DNA of 64,000 nucleotides from Bacillus sp. N13C7 (GCF_026790065.1 NZ_JALAMO010000005.1:186001-250000), one strand, 5' to 3'; shown: positions 51,038 through 63,156, counted from the stretch's first letter. Notes: generated from the letters alone by a model not told the origin. Numbers and translations are program-made.

Positions 51038-51805
51038 ATGGTTAAGATTTTTATTGATCCTGGCCATGGCGGGTCTGATCCAGGCGCAACAGGAAATGGC
51101 CTTCAAGAAAAAACGTTAACCCTGCAAATCGCTTTAGCGTTACGTACGATATTGACAAATGAGTATGAAGGGGTTTCTTTACTGCTAAGCCGGACAAGCG
51201 ACCAATATGTCAGCTTAAGTGACCGGACAAATGCTGCAAATAACTGGGGAGCAGATTACTTTTTATCCATTCACATTAATTCCGGGGGCGGCACAGGTTT
51301 TGAAAGCTATATATACCCGGGCGTGGGGGCACCGACAACGACTTATCAAACAGCGATTCACTCTAAAGTGATACAAGCTGTCGACTTTGCCGACCGCGGT
51401 AAAAAAACAGCAAACTTCCACGTCCTAAGGGAGTCGGCAATGCCTGCCCTATTGACCGAGAACGGATTCATTGATACCGTCGCTGATGCAAATAAGCTTA
51501 AAACAAGCAGCTTTATTCAAAGCTTAGCGAGAGGCCATGCAAACGGGCTGGAGCAAGCCTTCAACCTAAAAAAAACGTCCAGTTCAGGGTTATATAAGGT
51601 TCAAATCGGCGCATTTAAAGTCAAAGCGAATGCGGACTCACTTGCAAGCAGCGCCGAAGCTAAAGGTTTTGACACCATTGTCATCTTAAAGGATGGCTTA
51701 TACAAAGTACAGATCGGCGCATTTACATCCAAAGACAATGCAGACGCTCTTGCTGCCAGAGCGGAGAATGCCGGCTTTGACGCTATTGTCATTCTAGAGT
51801 CTTAA
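51038..51805 (+). CDS. cwlC: Sporulation cell-wall amidase CwlC
   Basis: 255 aa. Amidase_3: IDPGHGGSDPGATG (zinc His), SRTSDQYVSLSDRTNAAN, FLSIHINS and PALLTENGFID (catalytic Glu). Two SPOR-type repeats follow (GLYKVQIGAFKVKANADSLA; GLYKVQIGAFTSKDNADALA). Lyses the mother-cell wall late in sporulation. Confidence 0.97.
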   Translation: MVKIFIDPGHGGSDPGATGNGLQEKTLTLQIALALRTILTNEYEGVSLLLSRTSDQYVSLSDRTNAANNWGADYFLSIHINSGGGTGFESYIYPGVGAPTTTYQTAIHSKVIQAVDFADRGKKTANFHVLRESAMPALLTENGFIDTVADANKLKTSSFIQSLARGHANGLEQAFNLKKTSSSGLYKVQIGAFKVKANADSLASSAEAKGFDTIVILKDGLYKVQIGAFTSKDNADALAARAENAGFDAIVILES

Positions 51806-51823
51806 TCGAGACGCGGACAAGCG

Positions 51824-51863
51824 CCTCATAAAAAACCCGGCTCCTCCATCATGAGAAACCGGG
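51824..51863. terminator. Bidirectional terminator cwlC/ymaB
   Basis: AAAACCCGG ... CCGGGTTTTTTT between convergent genes. Confidence 0.9.
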
Positions 51864-51868
51864 TTTTT

Positions 51869-52489
51869 TTATTTAAGAATATCAACAACAAACTTTGACC
51901 ATGTTTCCAGACGGTTATAGATATCGTCCTGTTTTAATTCAGAGACTTTCATCCATTTTCCTGCAATTTGTTCTTTCTCCTTCACTTCCACTTGAGCGCC
52001 AGGCTTCAACTGAAGCGCAGAAAGAATTCCAATATGCACCTTGCCGACACTGTTTTCATCATCATTGATCAATCCAAGTGTGACAATCGCCTGTTTATCT
52101 TTTTCATTTATTTGCAGTTCTTCCTCAAGCTCACGGTCCGTGTTCAGCTTTAAGACTTCAGCGAATGAGGCTGCTCCATCAATAGCATTCATATGGCCTC
52201 CAAAGCCGAGAGAAAGCTTATTGTGCAGACGTGATTCTCCGCCGCCAGCCAGCCGCTCGTAAAGAAAAACTTCATCTTCGCGCTTAATGACGACATAAGG
52301 AATTGGCTGCTTGAAACGCGGATCTTCCTCTGCATCTCCCCTTCTCATTTCACGATAGGCTGCTTCGATCTGGGCCATGATTTCTGCCACTCTGCTATCT
52401 TCACTGTTTACGCCCTGGAAGGTTAAGCTTTCGTTCTTAAACACGTTGTCGCGCGGGGCGACCAAAATCATTTCGTCCATTTTTCCCAT
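51869..52489 (-). CDS. ymaB: YmaB, Nudix-like protein
   Basis: Start at 52489 (MGKMDEMILVAPRDNVF) gives 206 aa. Nudix-like region with LSLGFGGHMNAIDGAASFAE and a degenerate Nudix box (LNTDRELEEELQI). Essential in 168 in earlier lists and placed at the end of the nrdIEF operon. The leader holds three tandem copies of a 9-bp unit containing GGAGG. Confidence 0.92.
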   Translation of the reverse strand: MGKMDEMILVAPRDNVFKNESLTFQGVNSEDSRVAEIMAQIEAAYREMRRGDAEEDPRFKQPIPYVVIKREDEVFLYERLAGGGESRLHNKLSLGFGGHMNAIDGAASFAEVLKLNTDRELEEELQINEKDKQAIVTLGLINDDENSVGKVHIGILSALQLKPGAQVEVKEKEQIAGKWMKVSELKQDDIYNRLETWSKFVVDILK

Positions 52490-52500
52490 GATTACTGCGT

Positions 52501-52527
52501 CCTCCTCGTCCTCCTCGTCCTCCTCAT
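52501..52527 (-). repeat. 9-bp tandem repeat (x3) in the ymaB leader
   Basis: Three copies of TCCTCCTC(G/A) on the plus strand; on the minus strand GAGGAGGA units, each a possible ribosome binding site. Copy number could change by slippage and alter the SD spacing. Confidence 0.75.
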
Positions 52528-52557
52528 TTGAACCTTTCAAGCCGAAAAGAGCAGATA

Positions 52558-53547
52558 TTATATCTGCTCTTTTTCATCTTCAAAATAAAAGTCATCATCT
52601 TTGAGCGGCTCAACTGTCGCTTTTTTATAACCGTTCCCCTTCATAGAGAAGAAGTCATGTGATTTTGTTTTTGTATTTAAACCGTTTAAAACGATCGGAT
52701 TAATATCTTCTTCTTCAAAGTATGGATCAAATCCTAGGTTCATCAGCGCTTTATTGGCATTATAGCGGATGAATTTCTTTACATCGTGTGAGAGTCCGAC
52801 TTGATCGTACAGGTCCTCTGTATACTCAAGCTCATTTTCATATAACTCATTCAGAAGGTCGATCGCAAATTCGCGGAGCTCCGCTTTCTTCTCTTCTGTC
52901 TGCTTATTATAGATTTCCTGAGCAAGGAGGCCCACATAGACGCCGTGAATTGCTTCATCACGAAGGATCAGGTTGATGATTTCACCGCTTTGCATCAGTT
53001 TTCCTTGTCCGTAGAAATATAACGGATAATAGAAACCGCTGTAGAAGAGGAAGCTTTCAAGATAAACGGAAGCAACCATCGCCTTGAACAGTGAGATCTC
53101 GTCATCTTTTTGAATAGCTTTGTAAAGTCCGACGATGATTTGCGCTTTTTTCTGCAAATATTTGTTTTGTTTAACCCATTCGAATACTTCATTAATCGTT
53201 TCAGTCGGTGCCAGGGTCATGAAAATATTAGAGTATGACTTTGCATGGACAGCGTTCTCCATCATTGCCATAAAGTTCAGCACCGCTTTCCGCTGATGGC
53301 CGTCTACGTGTTCAGCCACGATCGGCATCCCCGTATTCCCCTGCTCTGTATCAAGAAGAGTAAGTCCGGCCAATACCTTCATATAAGTGTCCTGCTCGTT
53401 TTTTCCGAGATACTTCCATGTGAGGAGATCGCCGTTTAGAGCAATCTCTTCCGGAAGCCAGAACTGCTTCACGTTTTGGTTATAGAACATTTGGGTAAAA
53501 TCGTCTTCATGCTTTGACCAGTTTGCTGCGTCATAAATTTTCGTCAC
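52558..53547 (-). CDS. nrdF: Class Ib ribonucleotide reductase, small subunit
   Basis: 329 aa from GTG 53547 after AAAGGAGAG. Metal ligands in the pattern of Nrd[28 protein letters not shown], and [14 protein letters not shown]-terminal EDEKEQI tail that docks in NrdE. It holds the Mn or Fe-tyrosyl radical. Confidence 0.97.
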   Translation of the reverse strand: MTKIYDAANWSKHEDDFTQMFYNQNVKQFWLPEEIALNGDLLTWKYLGKNEQDTYMKVLAGLTLLDTEQGNTGMPIVAEHVDGHQRKAVLNFMAMMENAVHAKSYSNIFMTLAPTETINEVFEWVKQNKYLQKKAQIIVGLYKAIQKDDEISLFKAMVASVYLESFLFYSGFYYPLYFYGQGKLMQSGEIINLILRDEAIHGVYVGLLAQEIYNKQTEEKKAELREFAIDLLNELYENELEYTEDLYDQVGLSHDVKKFIRYNANKALMNLGFDPYFEEEDINPIVLNGLNTKTKSHDFFSMKGNGYKKATVEPLKDDDFYFEDEKEQI

Positions 53548-53564
53548 TATAAACTCTCCTTTAA

Positions 53565-56022
<2,458 letters not shown>

Positions 56023-56062
56023 TTATCACGACCTATCAAAAAATATGAATCTCTCATCACTA

Positions 56063-56111
56063 ACACTATATATAGTATACTACCCTCTAGCAAAAACACA
56101 ATATATAGATT
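56063..56111 (-). promoter_or_regulatory. NrdR boxes upstream of nrdI
   Basis: Two related 16-bp sites ACACTATATATAGTAT (56063) and ACACAATATATAGATT (56096), 33 bp apart, fit the NrdR consensus and paired spacing. They should mediate dATP-dependent repression. Confidence 0.8.
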
Positions 56112-56180
56112 TGTTTTTATGAAAAATTCATATTTTGATCAAATCAGGCAGATGGGCAGACCCATTAGGGCCCAAAAAAG

Positions 56181-56230
56181 AGAGCAGAACGAGAGTGATC
56201 TCTCGTCCTACTCGGGGTGTCGTTTTTAAG
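56181..56230. terminator. Hairpin region before the nrd operon
   Basis: GAACGAGAG-tga-TCTCTCGTCC forms a strong stem, followed by TACTCGGGGTGTCGTTTTT on the plus strand and a T run on the minus strand. Likely terminator of ymzA reading leftward, or part of the nrd leader. Confidence 0.5.
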
Positions 56231-56262
56231 CCGATGTATATCATAACATGAAAAAAAACTGC

Positions 56263-56493
56263 TTAGTAGTCTAGATTTTTTTTTCTTAAGCTATCACAGC
56301 ATTTTTCGCTCTCTACTGTTTCTTCTATTTCAACATCCGCACCGATCTCTTCTAAAACCGCCTTTAAAGCGCTGATAATTGACGCTTCCCTGATTAATTC
56401 TTTTCCGTTCACAATGATGCTTGTTCCATATTCATAGCAAGAATCATCTTCGCAAATTTCTTCCCAATGATTCACGATCACTTTATGCTTCAT
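56263..56493 (-). CDS. ymzA: YmzA, small conserved protein
   Basis: 76 aa from ATG 56493 after AGAGGGTGA. KVIVNHWEEICEDDSCYEYG and two Cys near the end (SEKCCDSLRKK). Conserved in Bacillus beside nrd; function unknown. Confidence 0.88.
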   Translation of the reverse strand: MKHKVIVNHWEEICEDDSCYEYGTSIIVNGKELIREASIISALKAVLEEIGADVEIEETVESEKCCDSLRKKNLDY

Positions 56494-56574
56494 TTTTTCA
56501 CCCTCTGTTTGATCTGTGTCTGTATTTAGTTTAGCGGGTAGCATCCGCTTTGTAAATTCGGATGCTTGTGAATT

Positions 56575-56850
56575 TTATTCAAGCTCATCATCCGTGTCGT
56601 ATTCTTTCTTCAGCTTTACCTCATTGCTGGACTCATTATACTCATAAATTTTAATATAGCCGTCCTCCATAACCCCAAAATGATTATGTTCGAGCGGAAA
56701 CGAACTTGGCTGAGGCGTTACATCCTCAGAATTGCCGCTGTCTGTTTCAATGATGGTTTCATGGTTCCCGCACGCCCCAAACAGCAAAAATACGGCTATC
56801 CACACAAGCGCTATCCTGATTCGTCTCAGTTCTGCTTCACTTTCAAACAA
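56575..56850 (-). CDS. ymzC: YmzC, small lipoprotein
   Basis: 91 aa, TTG start after GGGTGGTGG. N-terminal signal with lipobox LLFGAC (Cys about 27), so lipid-anchored outside the membrane. Conserved in B. subtilis; function unknown. Confidence 0.88.
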   Translation of the reverse strand: MFESEAELRRIRIALVWIAVFLLFGACGNHETIIETDSGNSEDVTPQPSSFPLEHNHFGVMEDGYIKIYEYNESSNEVKLKKEYDTDDELE

Positions 56851-56917
56851 GACCCACCACCCCCTGATACAGATTTTTACAAGATATATATATTTAAGGC
56901 ATATGTTGATCTCATAA

Positions 56918-56950
56918 AAAAAGACCGTGCCGAGGCACGGTCTTTTTTTG
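56918..56950. terminator. Terminator of hfq
   Basis: AAAAGACCGTGCC-gag-GGCACGGTCTTTT, a perfect stem with A/T runs on both sides. Confidence 0.92.
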
Positions 56951-56952
56951 AT

Positions 56953-57174
56953 CTATTCGAGTTCAAGCTGGACGTTTTTTTGCGGCGCAAACGTTGAGAT
57001 CGCATGTTTATATATAAGCTGCTGCTTACCTTCCGATTCCAGCAATACGGTAAAGTTATCAAAGCCTTTGACCTGGCCCCGCAATTGGAAGCCATTCAGC
57101 AAAAAAACAGTGACATACGTATTTTCTTTCCGGATTTGATTCAAAAACTGATCCTGAATATTAATCGGTTTCAT
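56953..57174 (-). CDS. hfq: RNA chaperone Hfq
   Basis: 73 aa. Sm1 motif ([20 protein letters not shown]) and Sm2 ([12 protein letters not shown]). Hexameric RNA-binding ring. Follows miaA, the conserved bacterial order. Binding site AAGGAGG. Confidence 0.98.
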   Translation of the reverse strand: MKPINIQDQFLNQIRKENTYVTVFLLNGFQLRGQVKGFDNFTVLLESEGKQQLIYKHAISTFAPQKNVQLELE

Positions 57175-57213
57175 GTTTCGTCCTCCTTGATTCTCTATAT
57201 CATACAGTTTCGA

Positions 57214-58158
57214 TTAAAGTTCGAGTTTTCCTGCTATATGTGTGAAAATTTCCTTTTTTTTCAGCTCCATATCAACAGGCGGTGTCATATCGAACCAGGA
57301 AACCTGCATTTTGTTGCGAAACCACGTCAGCTGGCGTTTAGCATACCGCCTTGAGTTCTGCTTGAGTTGATCGACGGCATCTGAAAGTGTCACAAAACCG
57401 TCAAAGTATGCATAAAGCTCTTTGTAGCCTATCGCCTGTATCGATTGACAGTCTCTCACGTTCATGTCGTAGAGGCGCTTCACTTCCGGAAGAAGACCTG
57501 CCTCCATCATCATATCAACCCGCTGATTAATTCTAGCGTAAAGCGTGTCTCGATCCATTGTCAGCCCGATTATCACTGCATTGTACAGGAGCTCTCGTTT
57601 TTGCTCCTTTAAATGCTGAGACATCGTTTTTCCGGACGTATGTAAAATCTCCAGGGCACGAATGACTCTTCTAGTATTATTTGGATGAATAGCGGCTGCT
57701 GCCTCAGGATCTGCCTCAGCAAGTTTGGCATGAAGAAAGTCAGCGCCTTCCCGCTCCGCAGCCATCTGCATGCTCTGTCGAAACGCGGGATCGTTCGCTT
57801 CTTCCGTAAATGTATAATCGTACAGCACAGATTGTATATAAAGCCCTGTGCCGCCGACAATCATCGGGAGCTTTCCTCTATTTGCAATCTCGCTGATTTT
57901 GTTTCTCACTAAGCCTTGGTAATCGGCGGTGGAGAAGGAATCTTGGGGATCTAAAATGTCAATCAAATGATGAGGCACTCCCTCCATCTCCTGTTCGGTG
58001 ATTTTAGCTGTTCCAATATCCATCCCTTTATAAACCTGCATCGAATCTCCGCTGATAATTTCTGCGTGTAAGGACTTAGCTAACTGAATACTTAAATTGG
58101 TTTTCCCCACTGCCGTCGGTCCGACTAAAATGACAACGGGCTGCTTCGTATTATTCAA
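57214..58158 (-). CDS. miaA: tRNA dimethylallyltransferase
   Basis: 314 aa, TTG start after AGAGAGTGAT. P-loop [36 protein letters not shown] and [10 protein letters not shown]-like [15 protein letters not shown], tRNA-binding [13 protein letters not shown]. Adds the isopentenyl group to A37 of tRNAs reading UNN codons. Confidence 0.98.
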   Translation of the reverse strand: MNNTKQPVVILVGPTAVGKTNLSIQLAKSLHAEIISGDSMQVYKGMDIGTAKITEQEMEGVPHHLIDILDPQDSFSTADYQGLVRNKISEIANRGKLPMIVGGTGLYIQSVLYDYTFTEEANDPAFRQSMQMAAEREGADFLHAKLAEADPEAAAAIHPNNTRRVIRALEILHTSGKTMSQHLKEQKRELLYNAVIIGLTMDRDTLYARINQRVDMMMEAGLLPEVKRLYDMNVRDCQSIQAIGYKELYAYFDGFVTLSDAVDQLKQNSRRYAKRQLTWFRNKMQVSWFDMTPPVDMELKKKEIFTHIAGKLEL

Positions 58159-58257
58159 TATGTATCACTCTCTTTTATAAATCTCCTCCCATTATAGCAT
58201 TCATCATGTACAACCACCTATCCATTTTGCCCTTTTTTTGCCCCGGTAAACATCCCG

Positions 58258-58671
58258 CTACCAGCCGAGCGGCTCATTGCCGACGATTTCTCTCGTCTTT
58301 CCTTTCAGGGCATGGCGGTGCGTTTTTCTTCCGTCATCTCTCGGGTCGTACACAACGCCTCCGTACCGGATCTCAATCGGCTCATTATAGGCCAGATACG
58401 TCGTTTCTTCGATTTCATGATAATGCGTGCCGTCTGCCAGGGGTATCGCAGGGCCCGAGATTCCGTAATACCGATGGAAATGACCGTTTTCAAAAGACGT
58501 AATCCCAGTAAAGTAGTGTGTATGCTGATCGGTATTAGATCCATTAGCCGGCTGAGTAAATCCTTCAATGAGGTGATAATGTCCCTGTTCTCTTGTCGTT
58601 TTGACGTGGTATGCATGAGCGTGAGGCGGCGCTTTTGACCAGTCAGACGGATACAGGCCCAATGTGCTCAC
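58258..58671 (-). CDS. ymaF: YmaF family protein
   Basis: 137 aa, GTG start after AGAAGGGAT. Very His-rich, with repeats of HxHxY/F type (PPHAHAYHVKTT; DQHTHYFTGITSFENGHFHR), suggesting metal binding. Conserved in spore-formers; function not established. Confidence 0.9.
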   Translation of the reverse strand: MSTLGLYPSDWSKAPPHAHAYHVKTTREQGHYHLIEGFTQPANGSNTDQHTHYFTGITSFENGHFHRYYGISGPAIPLADGTHYHEIEETTYLAYNEPIEIRYGGVVYDPRDDGRKTHRHALKGKTREIVGNEPLGW

Positions 58672-58760
58672 ATCCCTTCTTTTTCATCAGACGCCCAATC
58701 AAATCTGGGTAGGCTGAATACACTGCATCATCTACAATTTATTACAGGGGGAAAGAAAAA

Positions 58761-59006
58761 ATGAACGAGGTAGAACATTTCACTGCTGAAGATACAAGGA
58801 TAATTGGAAGACCCTTTGGGTTTGGGAGACCGTTTGGAAGACCTGGATTTGGCTACGGGTTTGGATTTGGGCGTCCATTCGGATTTTACGGGGGACCTTT
58901 TTTCGGCGGCCTTGTCGGCGGGCTTGTAGGAAGCGCTTTATTTAATCCTTATTTTTATGGCGGATATCCCTTTTATCCGTATCCTCCATTCCCTTATTAC
59001 TATTAA
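58761..59006 (+). CDS. ymaG: YmaG, Gly/Phe/Tyr-rich spore coat protein
   Basis: 81 aa. GRPFGFGRPFGRPGFGYGFG repeats and a C terminus ending in YPPFPYYY. In B. subtilis YmaG is an inner coat protein of the spore. This copy may be shorter than that of 168; repeats vary easily. Confidence 0.9.
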   Translation: MNEVEHFTAEDTRIIGRPFGFGRPFGRPGFGYGFGFGRPFGFYGGPFFGGLVGGLVGSALFNPYFYGGYPFYPYPPFPYYY

Positions 59007-59010
59007 ACAC

Positions 59011-59040
59011 AACAGATCCCTTAAAAAAGGGGTCTTTTTT
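59011..59040 (+). terminator. Terminator of ymaG
   Basis: AGATCCCTTAAAAAAGGGGTCTTTTTT right after the gene. Confidence 0.85.
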
Positions 59041-59146
59041 CTGTCACTGAAAATGAATCTCTTGACTCATACTTAGGCATACACTAATATTTTTCTAGCT
59101 GAGATTTTTATGATCTAAAACGATATTGAAGTGAGGAGAATTTACG

Positions 59147-59464
59147 ATGTTGACAGGATACATATTCCTCACGATTGCCATATGCTCGGAATCGTTAGGA
59201 GCGGCCATGCTGAAAGTGTCTGACGGCTTCAAAAAGTGGAAGCCAAGCGCCTTGGTCGTGATTGGCTATTCCCTCGCTTTTTATATGCTGTCGCTCACCT
59301 TAAACCATATCCCCCTAAGCCTCTCATATGCGACGTGGAGCGGTGTGGGCACGGTGCTGACGTCAGTGATCGGAGTGAAATGGTTCAAGGAAGAACTGAA
59401 CGTGAAAGGACTGATCGGAATCCTTTTATTAATTTCAGGGGTTGTATTACTTAACTGGCAATAA
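59147..59464 (+). CDS. ebrA: SMR multidrug transporter subunit EbrA
   Basis: 105 aa, four membrane helices, SMR family. The conserved membrane Glu is in ICSESLGAAMLK; YATWSGVGTVLTSVIG is the family signature. Works with EbrB as a heterodimer exporting cationic dyes. Confidence 0.96.
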   Translation: MLTGYIFLTIAICSESLGAAMLKVSDGFKKWKPSALVVIGYSLAFYMLSLTLNHIPLSLSYATWSGVGTVLTSVIGVKWFKEELNVKGLIGILLLISGVVLLNWQ

Positions 59465-59476
59465 GGAGTGAGGATG

Positions 59477-59830
59477 ATGAAAGGATTTCTTTATTTAGGT
59501 CTTGCCATTGTATTCGAGGTGTTCGGCAGCACGATGCTGAAGCTTTCAGAGGGATTTACACAAGCCTGGCCCATTATCGGGGTTATTGCCGGGTTTCTAT
59601 CGGCTTTTACCTTTCTAAGTTTTTCTCTGAAGACCGTTGACTTATCAAGCGCGTATGCGACATGGTCAGGCGTTGGAACAGCGCTCACAGCCATTGTCGG
59701 GTTTTTGTTTTTTGGCGAAACCATCAGTTTAAAAGGAGTATTCGGCCTTACACTTGTCATCGCAGGCGTCGTCGTATTAAATCAGTCGAAAGCTCCTGCT
59801 AAAGAAAAAAAACAGACGGCCTGTGAGTGA
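59477..59830 (+). CDS. ebrB: SMR multidrug transporter subunit EbrB
   Basis: 117 aa from ATG 59477 after AAGGAGTGA; ATG 59474 and GTG 59468 are alternatives. Glu in AIVFEVFGSTMLK, YATWSGVGTALTAIVG. Partner of EbrA, 12 bases downstream of it. Confidence 0.96.
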   Translation: MKGFLYLGLAIVFEVFGSTMLKLSEGFTQAWPIIGVIAGFLSAFTFLSFSLKTVDLSSAYATWSGVGTALTAIVGFLFFGETISLKGVFGLTLVIAGVVVLNQSKAPAKEKKQTACE

Positions 59831-59842
59831 CCGTCTGTTTTT
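59806..59842. terminator. Bidirectional terminator ebrB/ymaD
   Basis: AAACAGACGG ... CCGTCTGTTTTTTT between convergent genes; the stem overlaps the ebrB end. Confidence 0.88.
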
Positions 59843-60295
59843 TTATTCACCAGCCCTCTTTACAGAAGCTTCAAGGTGCAGCTCGACATTTCCTTGAACT
59901 GCGCGTGAAATCATGCATGACGACTCCGCCTTTTCACAAAGCTTGTGCGCCAATGTAACGTCTTCTTGTGAAGCATCACGTTTGAGCACGACGTAAGGAC
60001 GGTGAATGATCTTTTTGTATGTAAAGACTCCTTTTGTGACGTCGACAATACCTTCTGACTCCATCTGCAAGTCTTCTTTTTCCAGCCCGCTTCTTTCCAT
60101 CATCGCAGCCAGTGTAATAATATAACAAGTCGCTGCCGCTCCGAGAAGCATTTCATCTGGGTTGGTCCCCTCTCCCGGTCCGTCCATTTCTTTAGGAATC
60201 GAAATAGATGTGATGAGGTTTCCGCTTTCAATCGTACCGACGTCATTGCGGTTACCCGGCCAGTTCGCTTTTAAGTAAAAATGATGATCCGCCAT
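59843..60295 (-). CDS. ymaD: YmaD, OsmC/Ohr-family peroxidase-like protein
   Basis: 150 aa. NPDEMLLGAAATCYIITLAA with the first Cys and KLCEKAESSCMISRAVQGNV with the second, the OsmC/Ohr reactive pair. Probably reduces organic peroxides. Confidence 0.93.
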   Translation of the reverse strand: MADHHFYLKANWPGNRNDVGTIESGNLITSISIPKEMDGPGEGTNPDEMLLGAAATCYIITLAAMMERSGLEKEDLQMESEGIVDVTKGVFTYKKIIHRPYVVLKRDASQEDVTLAHKLCEKAESSCMISRAVQGNVELHLEASVKRAGE

Positions 60296-60369
60296 CGTAT
60301 GTTTTCCCTCCTTTTTTGACCTTATTTCAGTCTACTGATCTTTGCTTCTTTTGTCTTCTGATCTGCTTG

Positions 60370-61077
60370 TTACGAATACTCTTTTTCAAGGACACTTTTG
60401 ATCGCACGGACATAAGCATAAAATTCACTGTTCTTTGTATATTTTCTATTCTTATAATAAAAATCATCGAAAAATGCTTCTCTCTGCTCGCGGCTGATTT
60501 CCAGCTGGATACTCAGCCCCGTTTCCCCTTGGTTGTTAATGTTTTCGGCGTTCAATCCAGCAAGACCGCTTTTAGATGACGCTAGCTCAGCGGAAAACCC
60601 CCTTCTCTTGAGGGCTTTTACGATCATTTTCGCCCGCTTTCGATCTGTGCCACCAACAAGTGTATTCTTGTTCTCCCCTTTATATCCGTGGAAAGCCACC
60701 ACATATTGATGCTCTTTGATCTTTTTTTCAGCTAATGGCTCATCAAAGTTGGTGCTTGTAATGTGCAGCGTTTGGTTATCGTGTGACTTCAGCCCTTCAA
60801 ACAGGTATGTAGAGTATTCATTATTGAAATACCGCACAAGCTCGCTTACTCCGCCTTCAATTCTTCCGCCGTGCGGAGACATAATTAACACTTTGCTTCC
60901 TTTTTTCTCATTATAGGAAATATCATAATCGGCTGGGCTCTCATTTTCTGCCAAGCTGCTGAAATTTGAATATGTATCTGGCTGATTAGATGGTTCAGGT
61001 TCTAATGAGTAATGAACATATCTCAGAAATAAGACAATGGCTAAGACTAATATGACATTTAGTATAAATCTTCTCAT
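60370..61077 (-). CDS. ymaC: YmaC, poly-gamma-glutamate hydrolase-like, membrane-anchored
   Basis: 235 aa. N-terminal membrane helix (ILNVILVLAIVLFLRYVHY), then a domain with VLIMSPHGGRIEGGVSELVR and YVVAFHGYKGE that fits the zinc-dependent phage poly-gamma-glutamate hydrolase family. Extracellular; may degrade the polyglutamate capsule. Confidence 0.88.
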   Translation of the reverse strand: MRRFILNVILVLAIVLFLRYVHYSLEPEPSNQPDTYSNFSSLAENESPADYDISYNEKKGSKVLIMSPHGGRIEGGVSELVRYFNNEYSTYLFEGLKSHDNQTLHITSTNFDEPLAEKKIKEHQYVVAFHGYKGENKNTLVGGTDRKRAKMIVKALKRRGFSAELASSKSGLAGLNAENINNQGETGLSIQLEISREQREAFFDDFYYKNRKYTKNSEFYAYVRAIKSVLEKEYS

Positions 61078-61381
61078 GTTTAACTCCTTTCATAAGAATG
61101 GCACAGTTCATTATATGAGGTTTAGCCAATAGGTTTTATCTTACCATTGTATACGCTAGATCATCAGTGAAAAAGTTCCCGGTTTCAAAAAATCAATTGA
61201 TTGTCACGGTTAATAGCGGTTCATTTCAAATATGAGTGAAAAAAGATTGAGAGGAAAGACAAAAAAGGTAGGAACAACCTCACTTGGTAATTAAATGTAT
61301 AGAGGTTTAAGGAGGATTTTGCCAATTAACAGACCGCCCGGTATGCTGAGACGGACAGCCTGTTAACGGCCTGCAAAATAG
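61078..61381. other. Intergenic region ymaC to small membrane ORF
   Basis: No gene supported. An inverted repeat GGACAGCCTGTTAACGGCCT type is seen near 61350-61375, and AGGAGG at about 61311 precedes only a 15-codon frame. Confidence 0.4.
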
Positions 61382-61717
61382 ATGCTTTGCTTATTTGTTC
61401 TCACAAAATCACAGGAGAGGATAGAATCTAACAAAAACGTTCTAATCTGTTGTTTCGAAAAACAAAAAGCTTTGATTTGCGTTTTGCTTTTGTGTCTTAC
61501 AATAATCGTTCTTTTACTGATCGTTCCGTCTTTCTTCATATATATTATGCTGATTGGCATTTGGCTTTCCAAAGACCGATGTAAGAAGAAATTCATACAG
61601 CTGCGCTCCCCTTGCGTTTCATATGACAACATTATAATACGAACAAGCGTTCCTTTTCAATCCCCAATGATTGCCACGACGTATGAACCTTTCGTATCTG
61701 ATTCGAAAGGTTCATAA
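61382..61717 (+). CDS. Possible small membrane protein upstream of aprX
   Basis: Open frame of 111 codons with a long hydrophobic helix pair (LICVLLLCLTIIVLLLIVPS FF and IYIMLIGIWL, residues about 33-62) followed by a basic stretch. A good GGAGAGG at about 61414 lies inside the frame without a canonical start after it, so the true start is unclear; the 3' end passes through a terminator stem. May be a decayed or short gene. Confidence 0.3.
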   Translation: MLCLFVLTKSQERIESNKNVLICCFEKQKALICVLLLCLTIIVLLLIVPSFFIYIMLIGIWLSKDRCKKKFIQLRSPCVSYDNIIIRTSVPFQSPMIATTYEPFVSDSKGS

Positions 61718-61718
61718 A
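61681..61718 (+). terminator. Terminator before aprX
   Basis: TATGAACCTTTCG-tatctgat-TCGAAAGGTTCATAAAA: 12-13 bp stem on the plus strand. Confidence 0.7.
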
Positions 61719-61818
61719 AACCAACTCTTGTCAGCTTCTTATAAAGGACAAACAAACTTACCAAAGCTAGCATCTGTTCATAGAGTATACAGAGAACCTT
61801 ATAATAGGAGGAAAATAC

Positions 61819-63147
61819 ATGTTTGGGTACTCTATGGTACAAATGGTGAGAGCAAATGCTCATAAGCTAGATTGGCCGTTACGCGAAAGCGTCTTGCAGC
61901 TTTACAAGCCCTTCAAATGGACTCCTTGCTTCTTGCATCAGTTTTTCGAAACCAAATTGAAAAACAGAAAAAAAATGTCGGTCATTATTGAATTTGAGGA
62001 AGGCTGTCACGAGACCGGCTTCCAAATGGCTGGAGAGGTGCTACAAAAAGAAAAACGCAGCAAGCTAAAAAGCCGTTTTAACAAAATCTATTGCTGCAGC
62101 GCCGAGGTGACCCCTTCAGCGTTACATTCGCTTCTTTCTGAATGCAGTGATATCCGAAAAGTGTATTTAAACCGCGAAGTCAAAGCGCTACTGGACACTG
62201 CAAACGAAGCAAGCCATGCGAAGGAAGTTGTCAGAAATGGGCAGACCCTGACAGGAAAAGGCGTGACCGTCGCTGTTGTCGATACAGGAATCTACCCGCA
62301 TCCTGATTTAGAAGGCAGGATTGTCGGCTTTGCGGACATGGTCAATCAGAAAACAGAGCCGTATGATGATAATGGCCATGGCACACACTGTGCAGGTGAT
62401 GTCGCAAGCAGCGGGGCATCCTCTTCCGGCCAATACCGCGGGCCTGCACCGGAAGCCAATCTAATCGGTGTGAAGGTTTTAAACAAGCAAGGTTCAGGAA
62501 CGTTAGCAGATATTATTGAAGGTGTAGAGTGGTGTATTCAATACAATGAGGACAACCCGAATGAACCAATTGATATTATCAGCATGTCACTCGGAGGCGA
62601 TGCGCTTCGATATGATAATGAACAGGAAGACCCATTAGTCAGAGCTGTTGAAGAAGCGTGGAACGCGGGGATTGTCGTCTGTGTCGCTGCCGGAAACTCA
62701 GGGCCTGATCCACAAACCATTGCAAGCCCGGGCGTGAGCGAAAAGGTGATTACAGTAGGTGCCCTTGACGATAACAATACCGCAAGCAGCGATGATGATA
62801 CGGTCGCTTCCTTCTCAAGCCGCGGGCCGACAGTATACGGAAAAGAAAAGCCCGATATTTTAGCGCCGGGTGTTAATATTATTTCCCTTCGCTCTCCGAA
62901 TTCTTATATTGATAAGCTTCAAAAATCAAGCCGTGTAGGATCTCAGTACTTTACAATGTCAGGAACATCGATGGCAACACCGATCTGTGCAGGAATTGCG
63001 GCTTTAATCCTTCAGCAAAATCCTGACCTTACACCTGATGAAGTGAAAGAGCTGTTGAAAAATGGCACAGATAAATGGAAAGATGAAGATCCAAATGTTT
63101 ACGGAGCGGGCGCTGTAAACGCAGAAAATTCCGTTCCCGGCCAATAG
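61819..63147 (+). CDS. aprX: Intracellular-type subtilase AprX
   Basis: 442 aa, no signal peptide. Catalytic triad: Asp in VAVVDTGIYPHPD, His in NGHGTHCAGD, Ser in SGTSMATPICAG. An N-terminal extension of about 145 residues (inhibitor-like) precedes it. GGAGG before ATG 61819. Serine protease expressed in stationary phase in 168. Confidence 0.97.
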   Translation: MFGYSMVQMVRANAHKLDWPLRESVLQLYKPFKWTPCFLHQFFETKLKNRKKMSVIIEFEEGCHETGFQMAGEVLQKEKRSKLKSRFNKIYCCSAEVTPSALHSLLSECSDIRKVYLNREVKALLDTANEASHAKEVVRNGQTLTGKGVTVAVVDTGIYPHPDLEGRIVGFADMVNQKTEPYDDNGHGTHCAGDVASSGASSSGQYRGPAPEANLIGVKVLNKQGSGTLADIIEGVEWCIQYNEDNPNEPIDIISMSLGGDALRYDNEQEDPLVRAVEEAWNAGIVVCVAAGNSGPDPQTIASPGVSEKVITVGALDDNNTASSDDDTVASFSSRGPTVYGKEKPDILAPGVNIISLRSPNSYIDKLQKSSRVGSQYFTMSGTSMATPICAGIAALILQQNPDLTPDEVKELLKNGTDKWKDEDPNVYGAGAVNAENSVPGQ

Positions 63148-63156
63148 ACAGCACCA

